Of a stretch of 61,953 nucleotides of DNA, positions 43,901 to 52,475 are shown in pieces (position 1 is the first letter of the stretch; each line of letters opens with the position of its first letter). Source of the stretch: Steroidobacter agaridevorans (GTDB lineage: Bacteria > Pseudomonadota > Gammaproteobacteria > Steroidobacterales > Steroidobacteraceae); the NCBI RefSeq assembly GCF_009932555.1, contig NZ_BLJO01000003.1, positions 815,747 through 877,699 on the forward strand, in the 5' to 3' direction. The notes below the pieces were generated by a model. It worked only from the letters and a program-made list of their open reading frames with translations, was not told the DNA's origin and made no database searches. The position numbers and the translations under genes were made by a program.

Positions 43901-44248
43901 TCGCGGCACCGCGCGCGACCGATAGTCATATTCGTCGCAACTGCGGGCCACCACGACGCTCGGCACCTGGCACTCGGAGCGCAACATGCCGGAGATGCCC
44001 ATATTGATGATCAGTTTCGCTGTCACATTTTGCAGCAGCCGATCCGTGGCCAGCGCCGCGGCCACCGGACCCTGATCTCCGATGCAATAGATCATTCCCT
44101 GCCTGACGGCATTACTCTTGTCGGCGAAGGAAAACAGCCCGTCCTTGACGCCCGCACGGAAAACGGACTTGAGAATCTTGCTTTCTTCCTGCAGCGCGAC
44201 GATCAATGCCACGTCGTATTGCTTAACTGCGCCCGCCGCGGTGGTCAT
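40994..44248 (-). CDS. Nucleosidase-like + P-loop NTPase + HD nucleotidase-like protein
   Basis: 1084 residues in three parts. Residues 8-285 match the purine nucleoside phosphorylase/MTA-SAH nucleosidase fold, with catalytic-type residues kept: Glu21/22 in IVALQEES, Met221-Glu222 in VDMESAAIL and Asp247 in RGLSDGAD. Residues 355-480 are a P-loop NTPase: Walker A GTSGTGKT (362-369), Walker B VLLVVDG (Asp433). A long helical region follows. Residues 925-1060 form an HD domain of the YfbR/HDDC2 5'-deoxynucleotidase type: AEH (His929), IHD (967-968), ARTGD (Asp976) and Asp1033 in EIDKLE. Nucleosidase-STAND proteins occur in antiphage systems. A defence role acting on nucleotides is inference. 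Confidence 0.85.
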   Translation of the reverse strand: MTTAAGAVKQYDVALIVALQEESKILKSVFRAGVKDGLFSFADKSNAVRQGMIYCIGDQGPVAAALATDRLLQNVTAKLIINMGISGMLRSECQVPSVVVARSCDEYDYRSRAVPRAGDQVGYDFQWAGETQVTSPWIMAELQSYLSSSSRIQGLRKYWSASLKELLRSELLATLCADGLCTATPDIHADVPIAAGQSLVASKAYRDALLKRNRLFAAVDMESAAILKAALGRKDPPEVMVIRGLSDGADETKSKVEGQTQGGLRRLAMTNAAQFAQEVLNSVLDFNMLGKSPMNGDVPPATPPPARNGNSGILERMIEKSPEAIIDSLSAAVKSLDPGASLYERLVKALTAKRRWLLEVRGTSGTGKTTLLRALVSHAAKMHGKDPAAHPLPIYVDAGLLAHASGDLDVKAVLPEVHSALAMATGEVLLVVDGIVDGGTQKNAITKLLAQVDRSAKARLIIGRQIPTDHAESKTGIYFEANRANEVLHLQRVLTSSEQGIRLITDYATVMFDSRASEIAAELTELVRAARLPLVDMLTVTVLSLGLGDGTERGSETLHSSVEQFVLKALDDSHDELKTAAKAVFERCIHGRSSMSAGDEAPGLYAGHSLIRDFLVAFQVSTALRDAADGNPPADPDVLKRVYPFGINRFCKTTLSSLSAHQKQQVIDRLKTSYDSSDDSRHRAHLCYLIGRTKDPVGRVTQSAIAALQERREAANRALDKEHSNGKAKKDPEKLKQQLRRGKLLIRTIYISLIQLGDSDASRGYIHQLMRDPEADRINRGFHLEYYGDIEYDPKLDMSHEDTLCDFSQTFETLQQKIAESLDRKRQYDLREVDIYTLLSLAQHRHAARRLSSQIRPKLLDLLTRILENKMIKDRKLLAYCQMVQMHLGDDRFSPATIYREMFNLKTTVRSGWIKRGRHVPDPESVAEHTWSAMTMAQMFLPRRIDHPTRDQEGYAKERVMNMLLIHDLAEARTGDYLPGEESDKIAQEEAYFLYLNAAQTYDEFDRSTDYLELWTEFCRGTSYSARVAREIDKLENYVQLLVYRGGKHQIPDFDTWKSSLEDEIKTPHAQRIVRMMARLTTND

Positions 44249-44386
44249 CTGTTTTCCTTATTAGAAATGCGCCCCGCGTCGATAATGAGATAGGCCGCCG
44301 TTGACTGTCCATACGATCGGGCGACGTGCAGGAAATATTTTATTTTTCTGGCAGCGCCGCCAGGATGTTTGTAAAGCGGTTCGACG

Positions 44387-44860
44387 CTAAGGTCGTTTCA
44401 GGCCGAAATAGGCGTAAACGGCGCCGACCGCGAGGCCGAACCAGGCATTGCCGTAGGACGTGATCGGCTCGAATGCGTCCGGATGGTGCAAGCTTCCTTT
44501 GATATATGCGGCCAGCCCGGTGATGACCCAGGCGGCAAGGTAGAGCAGGGCGGCGATCTTTGCGACGGTCGAGGGCGGCGCCGGCGTTGGATTGTCCACG
44601 GCGAAGACTTGAAACGACGGCACCTCGGTGGGCCTGGTGATCGCCAGTTCCGCGACGACGATGGCCGCGATCAATCCGGCGATTGTATTTAATGCCATTT
44701 TCATGTTCTCATTGAACTGCGCTCTCGCTTTGAGGATGCAATCGTCGTCGTTACAGGCGACCACAGCATCGAGAACAGCGAAGCCCTTCCACAGCAAGAA
44801 TACGAATAAGCCGAGAAGGATGATGGACAGGATGCCGCCAAACAGCTGCCGCGGACTCAT
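44387..44860 (-). CDS. Small three-helix membrane protein, unknown
   Basis: 157 residues with about four hydrophobic segments: ILSIILLGLFVFLLW near the N-terminus, IAGLIAAIVVAELA, AALLYLAAWVITGLAAYI and a short C-terminal AVGAVYAYFGL. A Cys-Asn-Asp-Asp-Asp-Cys stretch sits between the first two. I recognise no family. It is on the same strand and 138 bases upstream of the nucleosidase-NTPase-HD gene and could be its membrane partner. It is divergent from the giant-protein operon across about 210 bp. Confidence 0.7.
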   Translation of the reverse strand: MSPRQLFGGILSIILLGLFVFLLWKGFAVLDAVVACNDDDCILKARAQFNENMKMALNTIAGLIAAIVVAELAITRPTEVPSFQVFAVDNPTPAPPSTVAKIAALLYLAAWVITGLAAYIKGSLHHPDAFEPITSYGNAWFGLAVGAVYAYFGLKRP

Positions 44861-45069
44861 GGAGATCTCCTTTCTTATGGCCCGGTGTTACGTGCCGGGT
44901 GTTTGCAATCTGGCCGATGTTGGTTTGGTGATTTTCTGAAAGGCCAGCGACGAGCTTAGCAGAACGATCCGGCAGAAAAGGCCGGCTCGCGACGAAATGA
45001 AATAAAACGCAGCGAAGCTAACCAGGTCGACGGACGAAAGCGCACTAATAAGAATGCCGGGAGGGCCGC

Positions 45070-46083
45070 ATGCGCTTACTGGTCACTACGTTCAATTCGC
45101 CCGACTACAACATGGACGAGGCCTTTCATTTCAAGAAGGCGGCGCTCGATTCCAAGTTGCTCGACACGGATCGTATGAGCGAATTGTGGAGTTCGTTTCC
45201 GCAAGAGCTTGGGCACACTGCTGCTGCGCCGGGTATCCGCGCCATCGAACGGCATGGCGCCAGATTGTTTTCATTTCTGTCACTGTCCTTGCACGCGGGC
45301 AAGGGCTGGAAGCGCCTGATCGAGCCGAAACACCTGCCGGTGCTGAAACGGTGGCTCGCATCGTTGTACGAGGAGCCGGTCGATTGCTGGGTGATCGGCG
45401 GCCATCACGACATTCGTTATGACCGGCCGGTCTGCTGGGGCGACGATGAGGTGGCCGATCTGGTCGGTTTTCACATCAACGAGCAGGACGAGTTGTGCTG
45501 GTTCGGCAGCCGCACGGCGAAAGCAGGCGAGGATCGCCTCGAACGCCTGCCGATGCGCGATGCGCGTGCCAAGCTTCGATCGGTCCGTCTGATGCTCGTC
45601 TTGGGCTGCAATGCGGTGCCCGTCGCGAGGTTTGGCGAGCATTGGGACAAGCCCATGGCGCAGCGTTGGCGGGAATGGCTGCGGCCGACCGGCGCCAAGC
45701 CGTTGATCATCGGATGGTTCAGCACCCAGTCGATGCCGCTCAACACGGAGAACCTGCACGCCGCGCCGAAGTTCTGGAGCAGCATGGCCGATCTGAAACG
45801 CGAGCTCAATCTCGGCGCGGACGCGCTCAAAGTACTTTGCGAACAATACCCGCTGCGAGTGGCGCAGGCCTGGGGAGATGCCTGCTATCACGCGTTCAAC
45901 GCCAGTAAGAAACGTTCCAAGCTATGGGGCTTGAAGTGGCAGGGCGTGCCGCCGGTGAAAAAAGGGCAGTTCGGCAGCGGTTGCGGCGCTGTGTTGCCCG
46001 ATGGCTCCATCTACCACGCCAATCACAAATATAGGGGGGGCGGCGCCGAGCAGCCGCTGATCCATGTGGGAGATCTGCCATGA
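45070..46083 (+). CDS. Possible caspase-like (CHAT/C14-type) protein, operon gene 1
   Basis: 337 residues, no signal peptide, ATG behind GGGAGG. No family is obvious, but the strand order fits a caspase-like fold: an N-terminal strand LLVTTFN, a strand ending in histidines VDCWVIGGHHD (His112/His113), a strand ending in cysteine SVRLMLVLGCNAVP (Cys180), then AKPLIIGWFST and a helix VAQAWGDACYHAF. A His after one strand and a Cys after the next is the dyad arrangement of caspases and CHAT proteases. Its last four bases overlap the 2131-residue protein gene (ATGA). Protease activity is a hypothesis. Confidence 0.65.
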   Translation: MRLLVTTFNSPDYNMDEAFHFKKAALDSKLLDTDRMSELWSSFPQELGHTAAAPGIRAIERHGARLFSFLSLSLHAGKGWKRLIEPKHLPVLKRWLASLYEEPVDCWVIGGHHDIRYDRPVCWGDDEVADLVGFHINEQDELCWFGSRTAKAGEDRLERLPMRDARAKLRSVRLMLVLGCNAVPVARFGEHWDKPMAQRWREWLRPTGAKPLIIGWFSTQSMPLNTENLHAAPKFWSSMADLKRELNLGADALKVLCEQYPLRVAQAWGDACYHAFNASKKRSKLWGLKWQGVPPVKKGQFGSGCGAVLPDGSIYHANHKYRGGGAEQPLIHVGDLP

Positions 46084-49000
46084 CTGCGTTGAACGTGCTT
46101 CGGCTTACAGCGCAGACCGATGCCGAGCTCGAGATCGGCGGCGACGGAATCACTTGGGACAGAGTGCTGACGAGCGGAGAGCTGACGGGATATGCCTGGG
46201 TCCGCCTGAAGATTTCCGAGAAACAATGGTTGCGTATCGACGCTGAGCCGCGGTCCAGCACGGCGCCGCCCAAGTGGCACGGCAACCAGTTGCCGCGCGA
46301 GTCGAAGCTGGAAGTCGACAGAAGATATCTCACACGACTGTCGAACGATCTGTGCCGGCTGACCGACGGCGCCCTCTGGCTGAAGTTTCATTGGCGCAAT
46401 CCGCTGACGCCGGCGGGCGAGGGATTGTGGCTGGTGCTGACGATCGGCGCCTTCCAGAACGAGCCCCGACTCGGTCTGTACGTCAAGCCGACCGGCGATA
46501 GACCGCTGCCTTCCAGCCTGTTCTACGCTTTGAAGGAGTCGCCGCTCATCCAGCATTGGACCGAGCGCCCGTTCAAAGCGATCGAGCTGAATCCGAAACC
46601 AGAGGAGAATTTGTCGCTCATCTACTTCTCTTCGCTCGGTCGTGCCACGGTGCGTTACACCAGGGACACACTCGAGAAGGAATGTTTCGGTCGCTTGCTG
46701 AGAGATCGCGCGGGGCAGAGCGACAACGACGCTTGGCTCGCAGATGTCGGAGGCGAGCGCCGCGACGTGGACTTCGGCTTTGCGCCCGCGCCGCTCGATG
46801 TGGAGCGCGAGGAAATACCTCTGGTCGCGCGTTTCCAATTGGAAAAGGAAACGACCATCGCTGTGGGCAGCGCGGTTCTTGATGTCGAGCCTTCGCGTTT
46901 GCAGGCGGGAACTCTGGTTACACGTCAGTTGCAGTTGCAGTGCGCACGTCGTTACGCCGCCGACGGCATGCCTCAGCCCTCGTGGCTGATCGATTGGCAC
47001 GACGTGCCAGGTGAGTTTCAAGGCGGAATGCAACAGAAACGGCTCACATTTGAAGGGCTGTGGCCAGTATTGACGCGTCACTATCCGTTGGGAATGGCAG
47101 CGGCGCGCTCGCGCAACCGCCTGACGTTCGCGCCCACCGGATTTAGTGCGGCGAAAGCCGTTACGCTGCGCTTCGACTATGAGGAGCACGTCGGGCGCGC
47201 CGATACAAGCCACGTCTTGCGATTGCGGCGGATCGACCTGCGCAAGAATGAGCTGTCGATACGTTTTGGTGGCGCGATCGATTCAAGCCGGCGCCCCCTC
47301 GCGCTCTCCTCGGTTTCTGTGACCCCGTCGGCCGACTCTGCGCGCGCCTTCGCCCCATTGGTGGCTGCGGTGTACCAGGCCCGCCCGGAACGGTTGCTCG
47401 TCGCCGATCTCACATCGGGCAAGGGCTCGGGAAACTGGGTTATCGGTGCGGTCGCGCTCGATGCCAAGCAGTTCGAGGGCGGTCAGCTCACTGTAACCCT
47501 GGAGCCCGACGCCGATCTATACGGTCAGGCGCCGGTGGGCATTGACATCGACTTACGTTTCTCCGGTTGCACGCTCGCGCCGGCAAGTCAGGATCCTGAG
47601 GCGGAGTTCGAGGTGTTGTCAGGCTGGTTGGAGCGAGAGCGTCCGATCGCGCTTTCCATCAGCGATGGGCTCACGGGCCTGCGCTTGCATATCAAGGAGC
47701 TCGCGAACGCCCGGCAGAGCCGGCTCATGCGATTGGGCTTGAGCTCACCGGTGCAGATCGAAAATCGAGAGACCGACGTCGTCGTGCTCGATCCAAGTCC
47801 GTTGACCGTGGCGCGCGTGGTCAGCGAGATAAAGGCGCCAGCGGACACGACTATCGCAGAATACACCGATGACAACGAACAGCCTGCGGAGTGGGTGTTC
47901 GCTTCGGATGGCGGATGGATGCAGCTCGTAGCGCCGCCGCAAGCCATCGGCGAAGAAATGATCAAGGGCAGGTTGTATTCGCGCAAGGGCGAGGCGCCCG
48001 AGCCGGTGCCCCGCGTTGGCAAGCCGTTCGATTTCAGACTGGCTGCGCCGACGCATTTGAAGCTGGATCGGACCGATATCGACACGGCGCGAACATTGGC
48101 GCCCTGGACGCTAAGGCGTTTGCTCAGCCAGCGACGCGGTGTCGTGGGCGTCAAGCTCGACTCAGCCGAGTTCGAATTGCTGTACGGCCTGCGCACCCGC
48201 GTCGAATCTCAGGGGCTGCGGATCGCGACGCTGGAAGCATTGATCGGCCGCGTGCCGTTTGCCGACGAGCTGTTGAATTTGTTTCGCGCCGAGCAGCACT
48301 CCGCGCAGCTTGCGATTGCAAGCTCGCAAAAGGTCCCGGCGTTACAGCAGCGGTTTGCCAGGCGCACTGCCGAGTGGATACGCGACCTTCTTTATTATCC
48401 CAGCGCGTGGCCGGTGTTTCGTGATTTCACTCATCGACAGCGACTGGCGCTCTCCGACGGTGTGCAATTCACATTGCGTCCCACGCGACAGAACGCCGAC
48501 CCGTTCGACATCGACCGCTTCGCCATCGAGCATCCGCTCAGATCGGACTCGGAGGCGCGGGGTTACTCGGAGCTGGACAAGGCCGACACCGAGCGATTGC
48601 CGCTGCGTGGCGGTGTCGACTGGCCGTTTCAATCTCGGGAGATCTATCGCGAACTGCGAACCGAGCAGCTCAAGCCAGCTCCGGTGTGGGTGCCGGGCTC
48701 CGTTGAGGGCCTCGTGTTCGGCACGCTCGGCGGTACCGGAGAGCAGACCGCGGCATTTTGCAATGGCAAGACGATCGTCATCAGCAGTACGACGCATGGG
48801 CGGTTGAACTCGCTGACTCTGATTCGCGTTGGGCGTATCGCGATGCTGTGGAATCACGCGCGCCATGTCATCGTCTACGAGAGAACGAGCCGGACCGCGC
48901 CACGCTACGCCAAACAATCCGACCTGCCGGACGGCCAGGACGACTGGGATTGTCAGACCGGGGCTTTCGACGGTTACATGGCGCTTCGCAAGGTGCGCGA

Positions 49001-52000
49001 ATACGTCGAAATCACACAGCCCCGGCGCACCTATCCCGACGTGGCGACGGATCGGCCCATCAGCGGGCCGTTCGTGCAATCGACGTTCGAGTCCGTCGTC
49101 ATTCCTGTCAAGGCATCGTGGGGCCGCGACATCGCGGACGGCTGGATCATGCCTTTGCACGGCCCGACGGCGCCTGAGGAAACGAAGTTCTTCCCGCTGC
49201 CGAGAATCTTCCTCGAGTTCGCTCGTGCGGCGGATAAAGGAGAGGGGCGCGTCGCCCAGCAGGTGAAGAGTCCGGCGCAGCTGTTGTTCTTCACCTCAAC
49301 GCGCCCGCAAGACAGCGGCGATACCGACGCGTGGCCCGCATGGCCGGATATCGACTATCCAACCATTGCCCGACCGGCGAGCCCGCCTCGGATGCCGTTC
49401 CGCTCGAGCTTCGCGCATACGACCAAACAGCCAGATGCGGCGCGTGCCGATTTCGGACACGAACGCTTCACGGTTGATTTGTTGCCTGCCGAAGAGGCCG
49501 TGAATCTGATGCACGGCCGTTCGGTGAGCGGTGTCGATGCACGCATGTTCAACGTTTCATTGGCTCGCGGACGGCCGCGCATCAAGCCGCTGCCGGATTC
49601 GTTACATGAAACGGTCGGGCGTGAGTTTGGTAGCGGCGCGACGGTGCTCGCCGATGGGATCAAGGAACTGCTGGCTGCAGTGAAAGCCGTCGCTGCCACT
49701 GCTCCAAGCACCCCTCTGGCCGACCAAGCGCAACTGATCAGCGATGCAAGCGCACTGCTCGGCGAGTTGCAGGAGAACTGCGTCAAGCCGATGGTGGCCG
49801 CCGTCAAGGACGGGAAGGAATTGCCCCAGCTCGTTCCTGGCTGGCAGGCAGCCCAGGCGCGGTTGTTGAAAGACTTCGATGCCAATGCGTCGCGCGCTCG
49901 GCAGGACTGGGGACAGCAGCTCGCTTTCAAGATCGATAGGAGCGCCCCGCTGGCCGAACTGAAGCGCCAGACTCAGGCGAGCGTCGAGTCGGTTTGCGAG
50001 CAAGCCTGTCGACGCATGGATGAAGTCGCGTTCGTGCCCGAACAGGCGCTCGAGGCGGCCGATGCCGCGATTCGCTCGCTCCAGCGTCGTCTGGATCAAT
50101 TGTTCAAGAACATGATCGATGAAGGTCTGGCTGCGCTGAGCTGGACCAAGCAGCGTTATTTCGAATCGGCGTCGGCCGCGGGCGATCTCGACCGGCAATG
50201 GCGAACGCAGCTGCGCGGGCTGGCCGAGCGTTTAGCAAGCCTGGCGCGGGAAGCCGAGCAGTGGATCGAAGAGTTGCTGGGGCCGTTGTTCACGCGCCTC
50301 GGTGGCGACAAACGAATGTTTGCTGCGATCCGCGGAGCGCTGCAGGACTATGTGGTGCCGCTAGCGGATTGGTTACAGCAGACGGTAGAGGAGACTCCGC
50401 CCTTCGAACTGGGCGAGCCGGACTGGTCCCAGCTGGAGAACATTCTGACGGTCTTGAGCAGTTCCACTGAATGGTCCAAGGAACTGCTTGAAATCGAGTT
50501 GCCGCGTCTTTGGAATACGGATCAGCTCAAGGAAGGGGTGGCCGACTATTGGCGCAATCCGATCCTGCAGGCGCAGCAGCAGATTCGCGACAGTTGCGAT
50601 GCCGTCCGCAAGGCGATCGAGGACATCGGCACTGTCGATGACCTCATCGCACAGTTGCCCGGTCATGTAGACGGATTCAAGCAGCTGATAGAAAACCAGT
50701 TCGCACCATTGTCCGGTGCGATCGACCAGGCACTGAAGAATTTGCAGAACAACGTCGGCTGGAAGGAGCTTGCCGGCCAATTTGCTCAGGCACAGAACTT
50801 TGTCGCCAATGCTGAACGGCAATTGCAGGAACTGGCGGATGTTTTCAGCGGCGTTGAGGACGCGCTGCATGACGTTGCGAATGAGGTGGCCGGCAAGGGC
50901 GCCGAGCTGCTCGACCAGCTAGGGGCCGCCGCGCGTCACATCGAGCATGCAGTGACGGAAGAGTTGCGGGATGCATTCAAGGTACCGCAGGACGAGATCG
51001 AAGCAGCCGCGCTGGAACTGACGCGCGCCCTCGCCGAAGGGCCGGTAACCGACGCCTTGCGCTGCTCGCGCGATGCGGTGGGCTACTACTACGAGTCGGC
51101 CAAAGAACTGCTCGACGTTACTCGCTCCAGCGCACTGTTCAACGATCTCGGTACGGCAGTACTGAATGCGCTGAGTATGCAATTGCCGTTCGATCGGATT
51201 CGCGATCGGCTGCTGCCGCAGTTGGCGGGTGTGAATGTGCGCGACCTGCTGCCGGATTTCGGCGGGCTCAAGCTGGAGCATCTGCTGCCCGAGCTGCGCA
51301 TTCTCGAGGAGCAGAATCATGAATATGACTGGGTCAAGCTCAAGCACGGCTTCGACAAGGATCGCTTGACAGCCTGGGCCGACGTGCAAATCGATCGCGA
51401 ATTCGACGAGACGCCCGATCTGTTCGTGCTGCCGCCGCTGGCGCTCAAGATCGGCACGCCGGTTTTCAGCGCGCGCAGTCGCCTCGAACTGGATGCCAAA
51501 GGTGGCAAACGTCAGACCGGACGCGCGTCGCTCAAAGCGGATTGGACCTTGACGTTGAGTGGCAAGCCCATCGTCACGATTCGTGAGGGCGAGCTGTACT
51601 ACGACAGCGAGGGCGGCTTCGATTTTCGTTTCGACAGCGAGAACCTGGTGCTCGCCGAAGAGCTCAACTTCATTACCAATGCGATGAAGAGCCTGCTGCC
51701 GCAGGACGAAGGTTTGACCATCACGCCTTTGCTGCCAGCGGGCATCAGCGCGGAGCTGTCGCTGCCATTGCCGGATATCGGCACCGGTGCATTCACGCTC
51801 ACCGGTGTGACGCTCTATACGCACTTCGATCTGCTGATCCAGGGCGGCTTCCAGGTGCGGACGGGGTTGTGGCTGAGTCGGCCGGATCGACCCTTCGGAT
51901 TGGCGGTGCTGTTCCTCGGCGGCGGCGGCTGGTTCGGCGCGGATGTTTCTTACACTCCGCCGAAACAATTCGTCACGCGTGTCAGCATCGGCGTGTCGGC

Positions 52001-52475
52001 CGGCGCATTCGTCGCGCTCAACTTCGGTGTCGCGAGCGGCAGCGCCGGCATCCTGTTCACCGCAGGCGTCGATTTCTACCGTGACTGGAGTCGCCGCAAC
52101 GGCACGACGGCGGTGTCGCTGGGCCTGCTGGTATGGGGCCAGTTCGGAATCATGGGAATTGCCAGTGCCTATCTGCGCCTGACCTTGCGTATCGAATATG
52201 TCAACGGCGGTATGAAGGGCTACGGTCGCATCCAGCTCTGTATCAAGATCTGCTGGTGCTTCAAGTTGCGCGTCAACAAGGCAATCACCAAGGACTTCAA
52301 GAAAGCGGGTAGCGGCAGCGTGAGGCCAGCTCCCGCGCCGGCGATCGCGGCGCTGGGCGCGCTGGCGATTCCCCCGGCGGCGGTGCTCAAACAATATGCG
52401 GACTTTGCAGCGCCGCCGATCGAGATGGCGGTCGATTTGTACTTCGCAGCCTTGGATGTGGAGATGGCGTCATGA
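46080..52475 (+). CDS. Giant 2131-residue protein of unknown family, operon gene 2
   Basis: No signal peptide and no recognised domain. Residues 1 to about 1180 look mixed and beta-rich. About 1187-1700 is a long, highly helical, heptad-like region (for example ALEAADAAIRSLQRRLDQLF and LQNNVGWKELAGQFAQAQNF). About 1767-2070 is a run of beta strands, with glycine-rich amphipathic strands such as GLAVLFLGGGGWFGADVSY, VSIGVSAGAFVALNFGVASG and YLRLTLRIEYVNGG, then a basic cysteine segment CIKICWCFKLRVNK and a proline/alanine tail. The C-terminal strands could insert in membranes or form a barrel or tube. It overlaps both neighbours by four bases. Confidence 0.85.
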   Translation: MTALNVLRLTAQTDAELEIGGDGITWDRVLTSGELTGYAWVRLKISEKQWLRIDAEPRSSTAPPKWHGNQLPRESKLEVDRRYLTRLSNDLCRLTDGALWLKFHWRNPLTPAGEGLWLVLTIGAFQNEPRLGLYVKPTGDRPLPSSLFYALKESPLIQHWTERPFKAIELNPKPEENLSLIYFSSLGRATVRYTRDTLEKECFGRLLRDRAGQSDNDAWLADVGGERRDVDFGFAPAPLDVEREEIPLVARFQLEKETTIAVGSAVLDVEPSRLQAGTLVTRQLQLQCARRYAADGMPQPSWLIDWHDVPGEFQGGMQQKRLTFEGLWPVLTRHYPLGMAAARSRNRLTFAPTGFSAAKAVTLRFDYEEHVGRADTSHVLRLRRIDLRKNELSIRFGGAIDSSRRPLALSSVSVTPSADSARAFAPLVAAVYQARPERLLVADLTSGKGSGNWVIGAVALDAKQFEGGQLTVTLEPDADLYGQAPVGIDIDLRFSGCTLAPASQDPEAEFEVLSGWLERERPIALSISDGLTGLRLHIKELANARQSRLMRLGLSSPVQIENRETDVVVLDPSPLTVARVVSEIKAPADTTIAEYTDDNEQPAEWVFASDGGWMQLVAPPQAIGEEMIKGRLYSRKGEAPEPVPRVGKPFDFRLAAPTHLKLDRTDIDTARTLAPWTLRRLLSQRRGVVGVKLDSAEFELLYGLRTRVESQGLRIATLEALIGRVPFADELLNLFRAEQHSAQLAIASSQKVPALQQRFARRTAEWIRDLLYYPSAWPVFRDFTHRQRLALSDGVQFTLRPTRQNADPFDIDRFAIEHPLRSDSEARGYSELDKADTERLPLRGGVDWPFQSREIYRELRTEQLKPAPVWVPGSVEGLVFGTLGGTGEQTAAFCNGKTIVISSTTHGRLNSLTLIRVGRIAMLWNHARHVIVYERTSRTAPRYAKQSDLPDGQDDWDCQTGAFDGYMALRKVREYVEITQPRRTYPDVATDRPISGPFVQSTFESVVIPVKASWGRDIADGWIMPLHGPTAPEETKFFPLPRIFLEFARAADKGEGRVAQQVKSPAQLLFFTSTRPQDSGDTDAWPAWPDIDYPTIARPASPPRMPFRSSFAHTTKQPDAARADFGHERFTVDLLPAEEAVNLMHGRSVSGVDARMFNVSLARGRPRIKPLPDSLHETVGREFGSGATVLADGIKELLAAVKAVAATAPSTPLADQAQLISDASALLGELQENCVKPMVAAVKDGKELPQLVPGWQAAQARLLKDFDANASRARQDWGQQLAFKIDRSAPLAELKRQTQASVESVCEQACRRMDEVAFVPEQALEAADAAIRSLQRRLDQLFKNMIDEGLAALSWTKQRYFESASAAGDLDRQWRTQLRGLAERLASLAREAEQWIEELLGPLFTRLGGDKRMFAAIRGALQDYVVPLADWLQQTVEETPPFELGEPDWSQLENILTVLSSSTEWSKELLEIELPRLWNTDQLKEGVADYWRNPILQAQQQIRDSCDAVRKAIEDIGTVDDLIAQLPGHVDGFKQLIENQFAPLSGAIDQALKNLQNNVGWKELAGQFAQAQNFVANAERQLQELADVFSGVEDALHDVANEVAGKGAELLDQLGAAARHIEHAVTEELRDAFKVPQDEIEAAALELTRALAEGPVTDALRCSRDAVGYYYESAKELLDVTRSSALFNDLGTAVLNALSMQLPFDRIRDRLLPQLAGVNVRDLLPDFGGLKLEHLLPELRILEEQNHEYDWVKLKHGFDKDRLTAWADVQIDREFDETPDLFVLPPLALKIGTPVFSARSRLELDAKGGKRQTGRASLKADWTLTLSGKPIVTIREGELYYDSEGGFDFRFDSENLVLAEELNFITNAMKSLLPQDEGLTITPLLPAGISAELSLPLPDIGTGAFTLTGVTLYTHFDLLIQGGFQVRTGLWLSRPDRPFGLAVLFLGGGGWFGADVSYTPPKQFVTRVSIGVSAGAFVALNFGVASGSAGILFTAGVDFYRDWSRRNGTTAVSLGLLVWGQFGIMGIASAYLRLTLRIEYVNGGMKGYGRIQLCIKICWCFKLRVNKAITKDFKKAGSGSVRPAPAPAIAALGALAIPPAAVLKQYADFAAPPIEMAVDLYFAALDVEMAS

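Noticed and set aside
46023-47213. 396-codon minus-strand frame at the start of the giant gene
   Set aside because: Shadow frame overlapping two well-coupled plus-strand genes; no ribosome site or domain.
50919-52394. 491-codon minus-strand open frame inside the giant protein gene
   Set aside because: Opposite-strand frame in GC-rich coding DNA; composition is Gln/Arg/His-rich and unlike a real protein.
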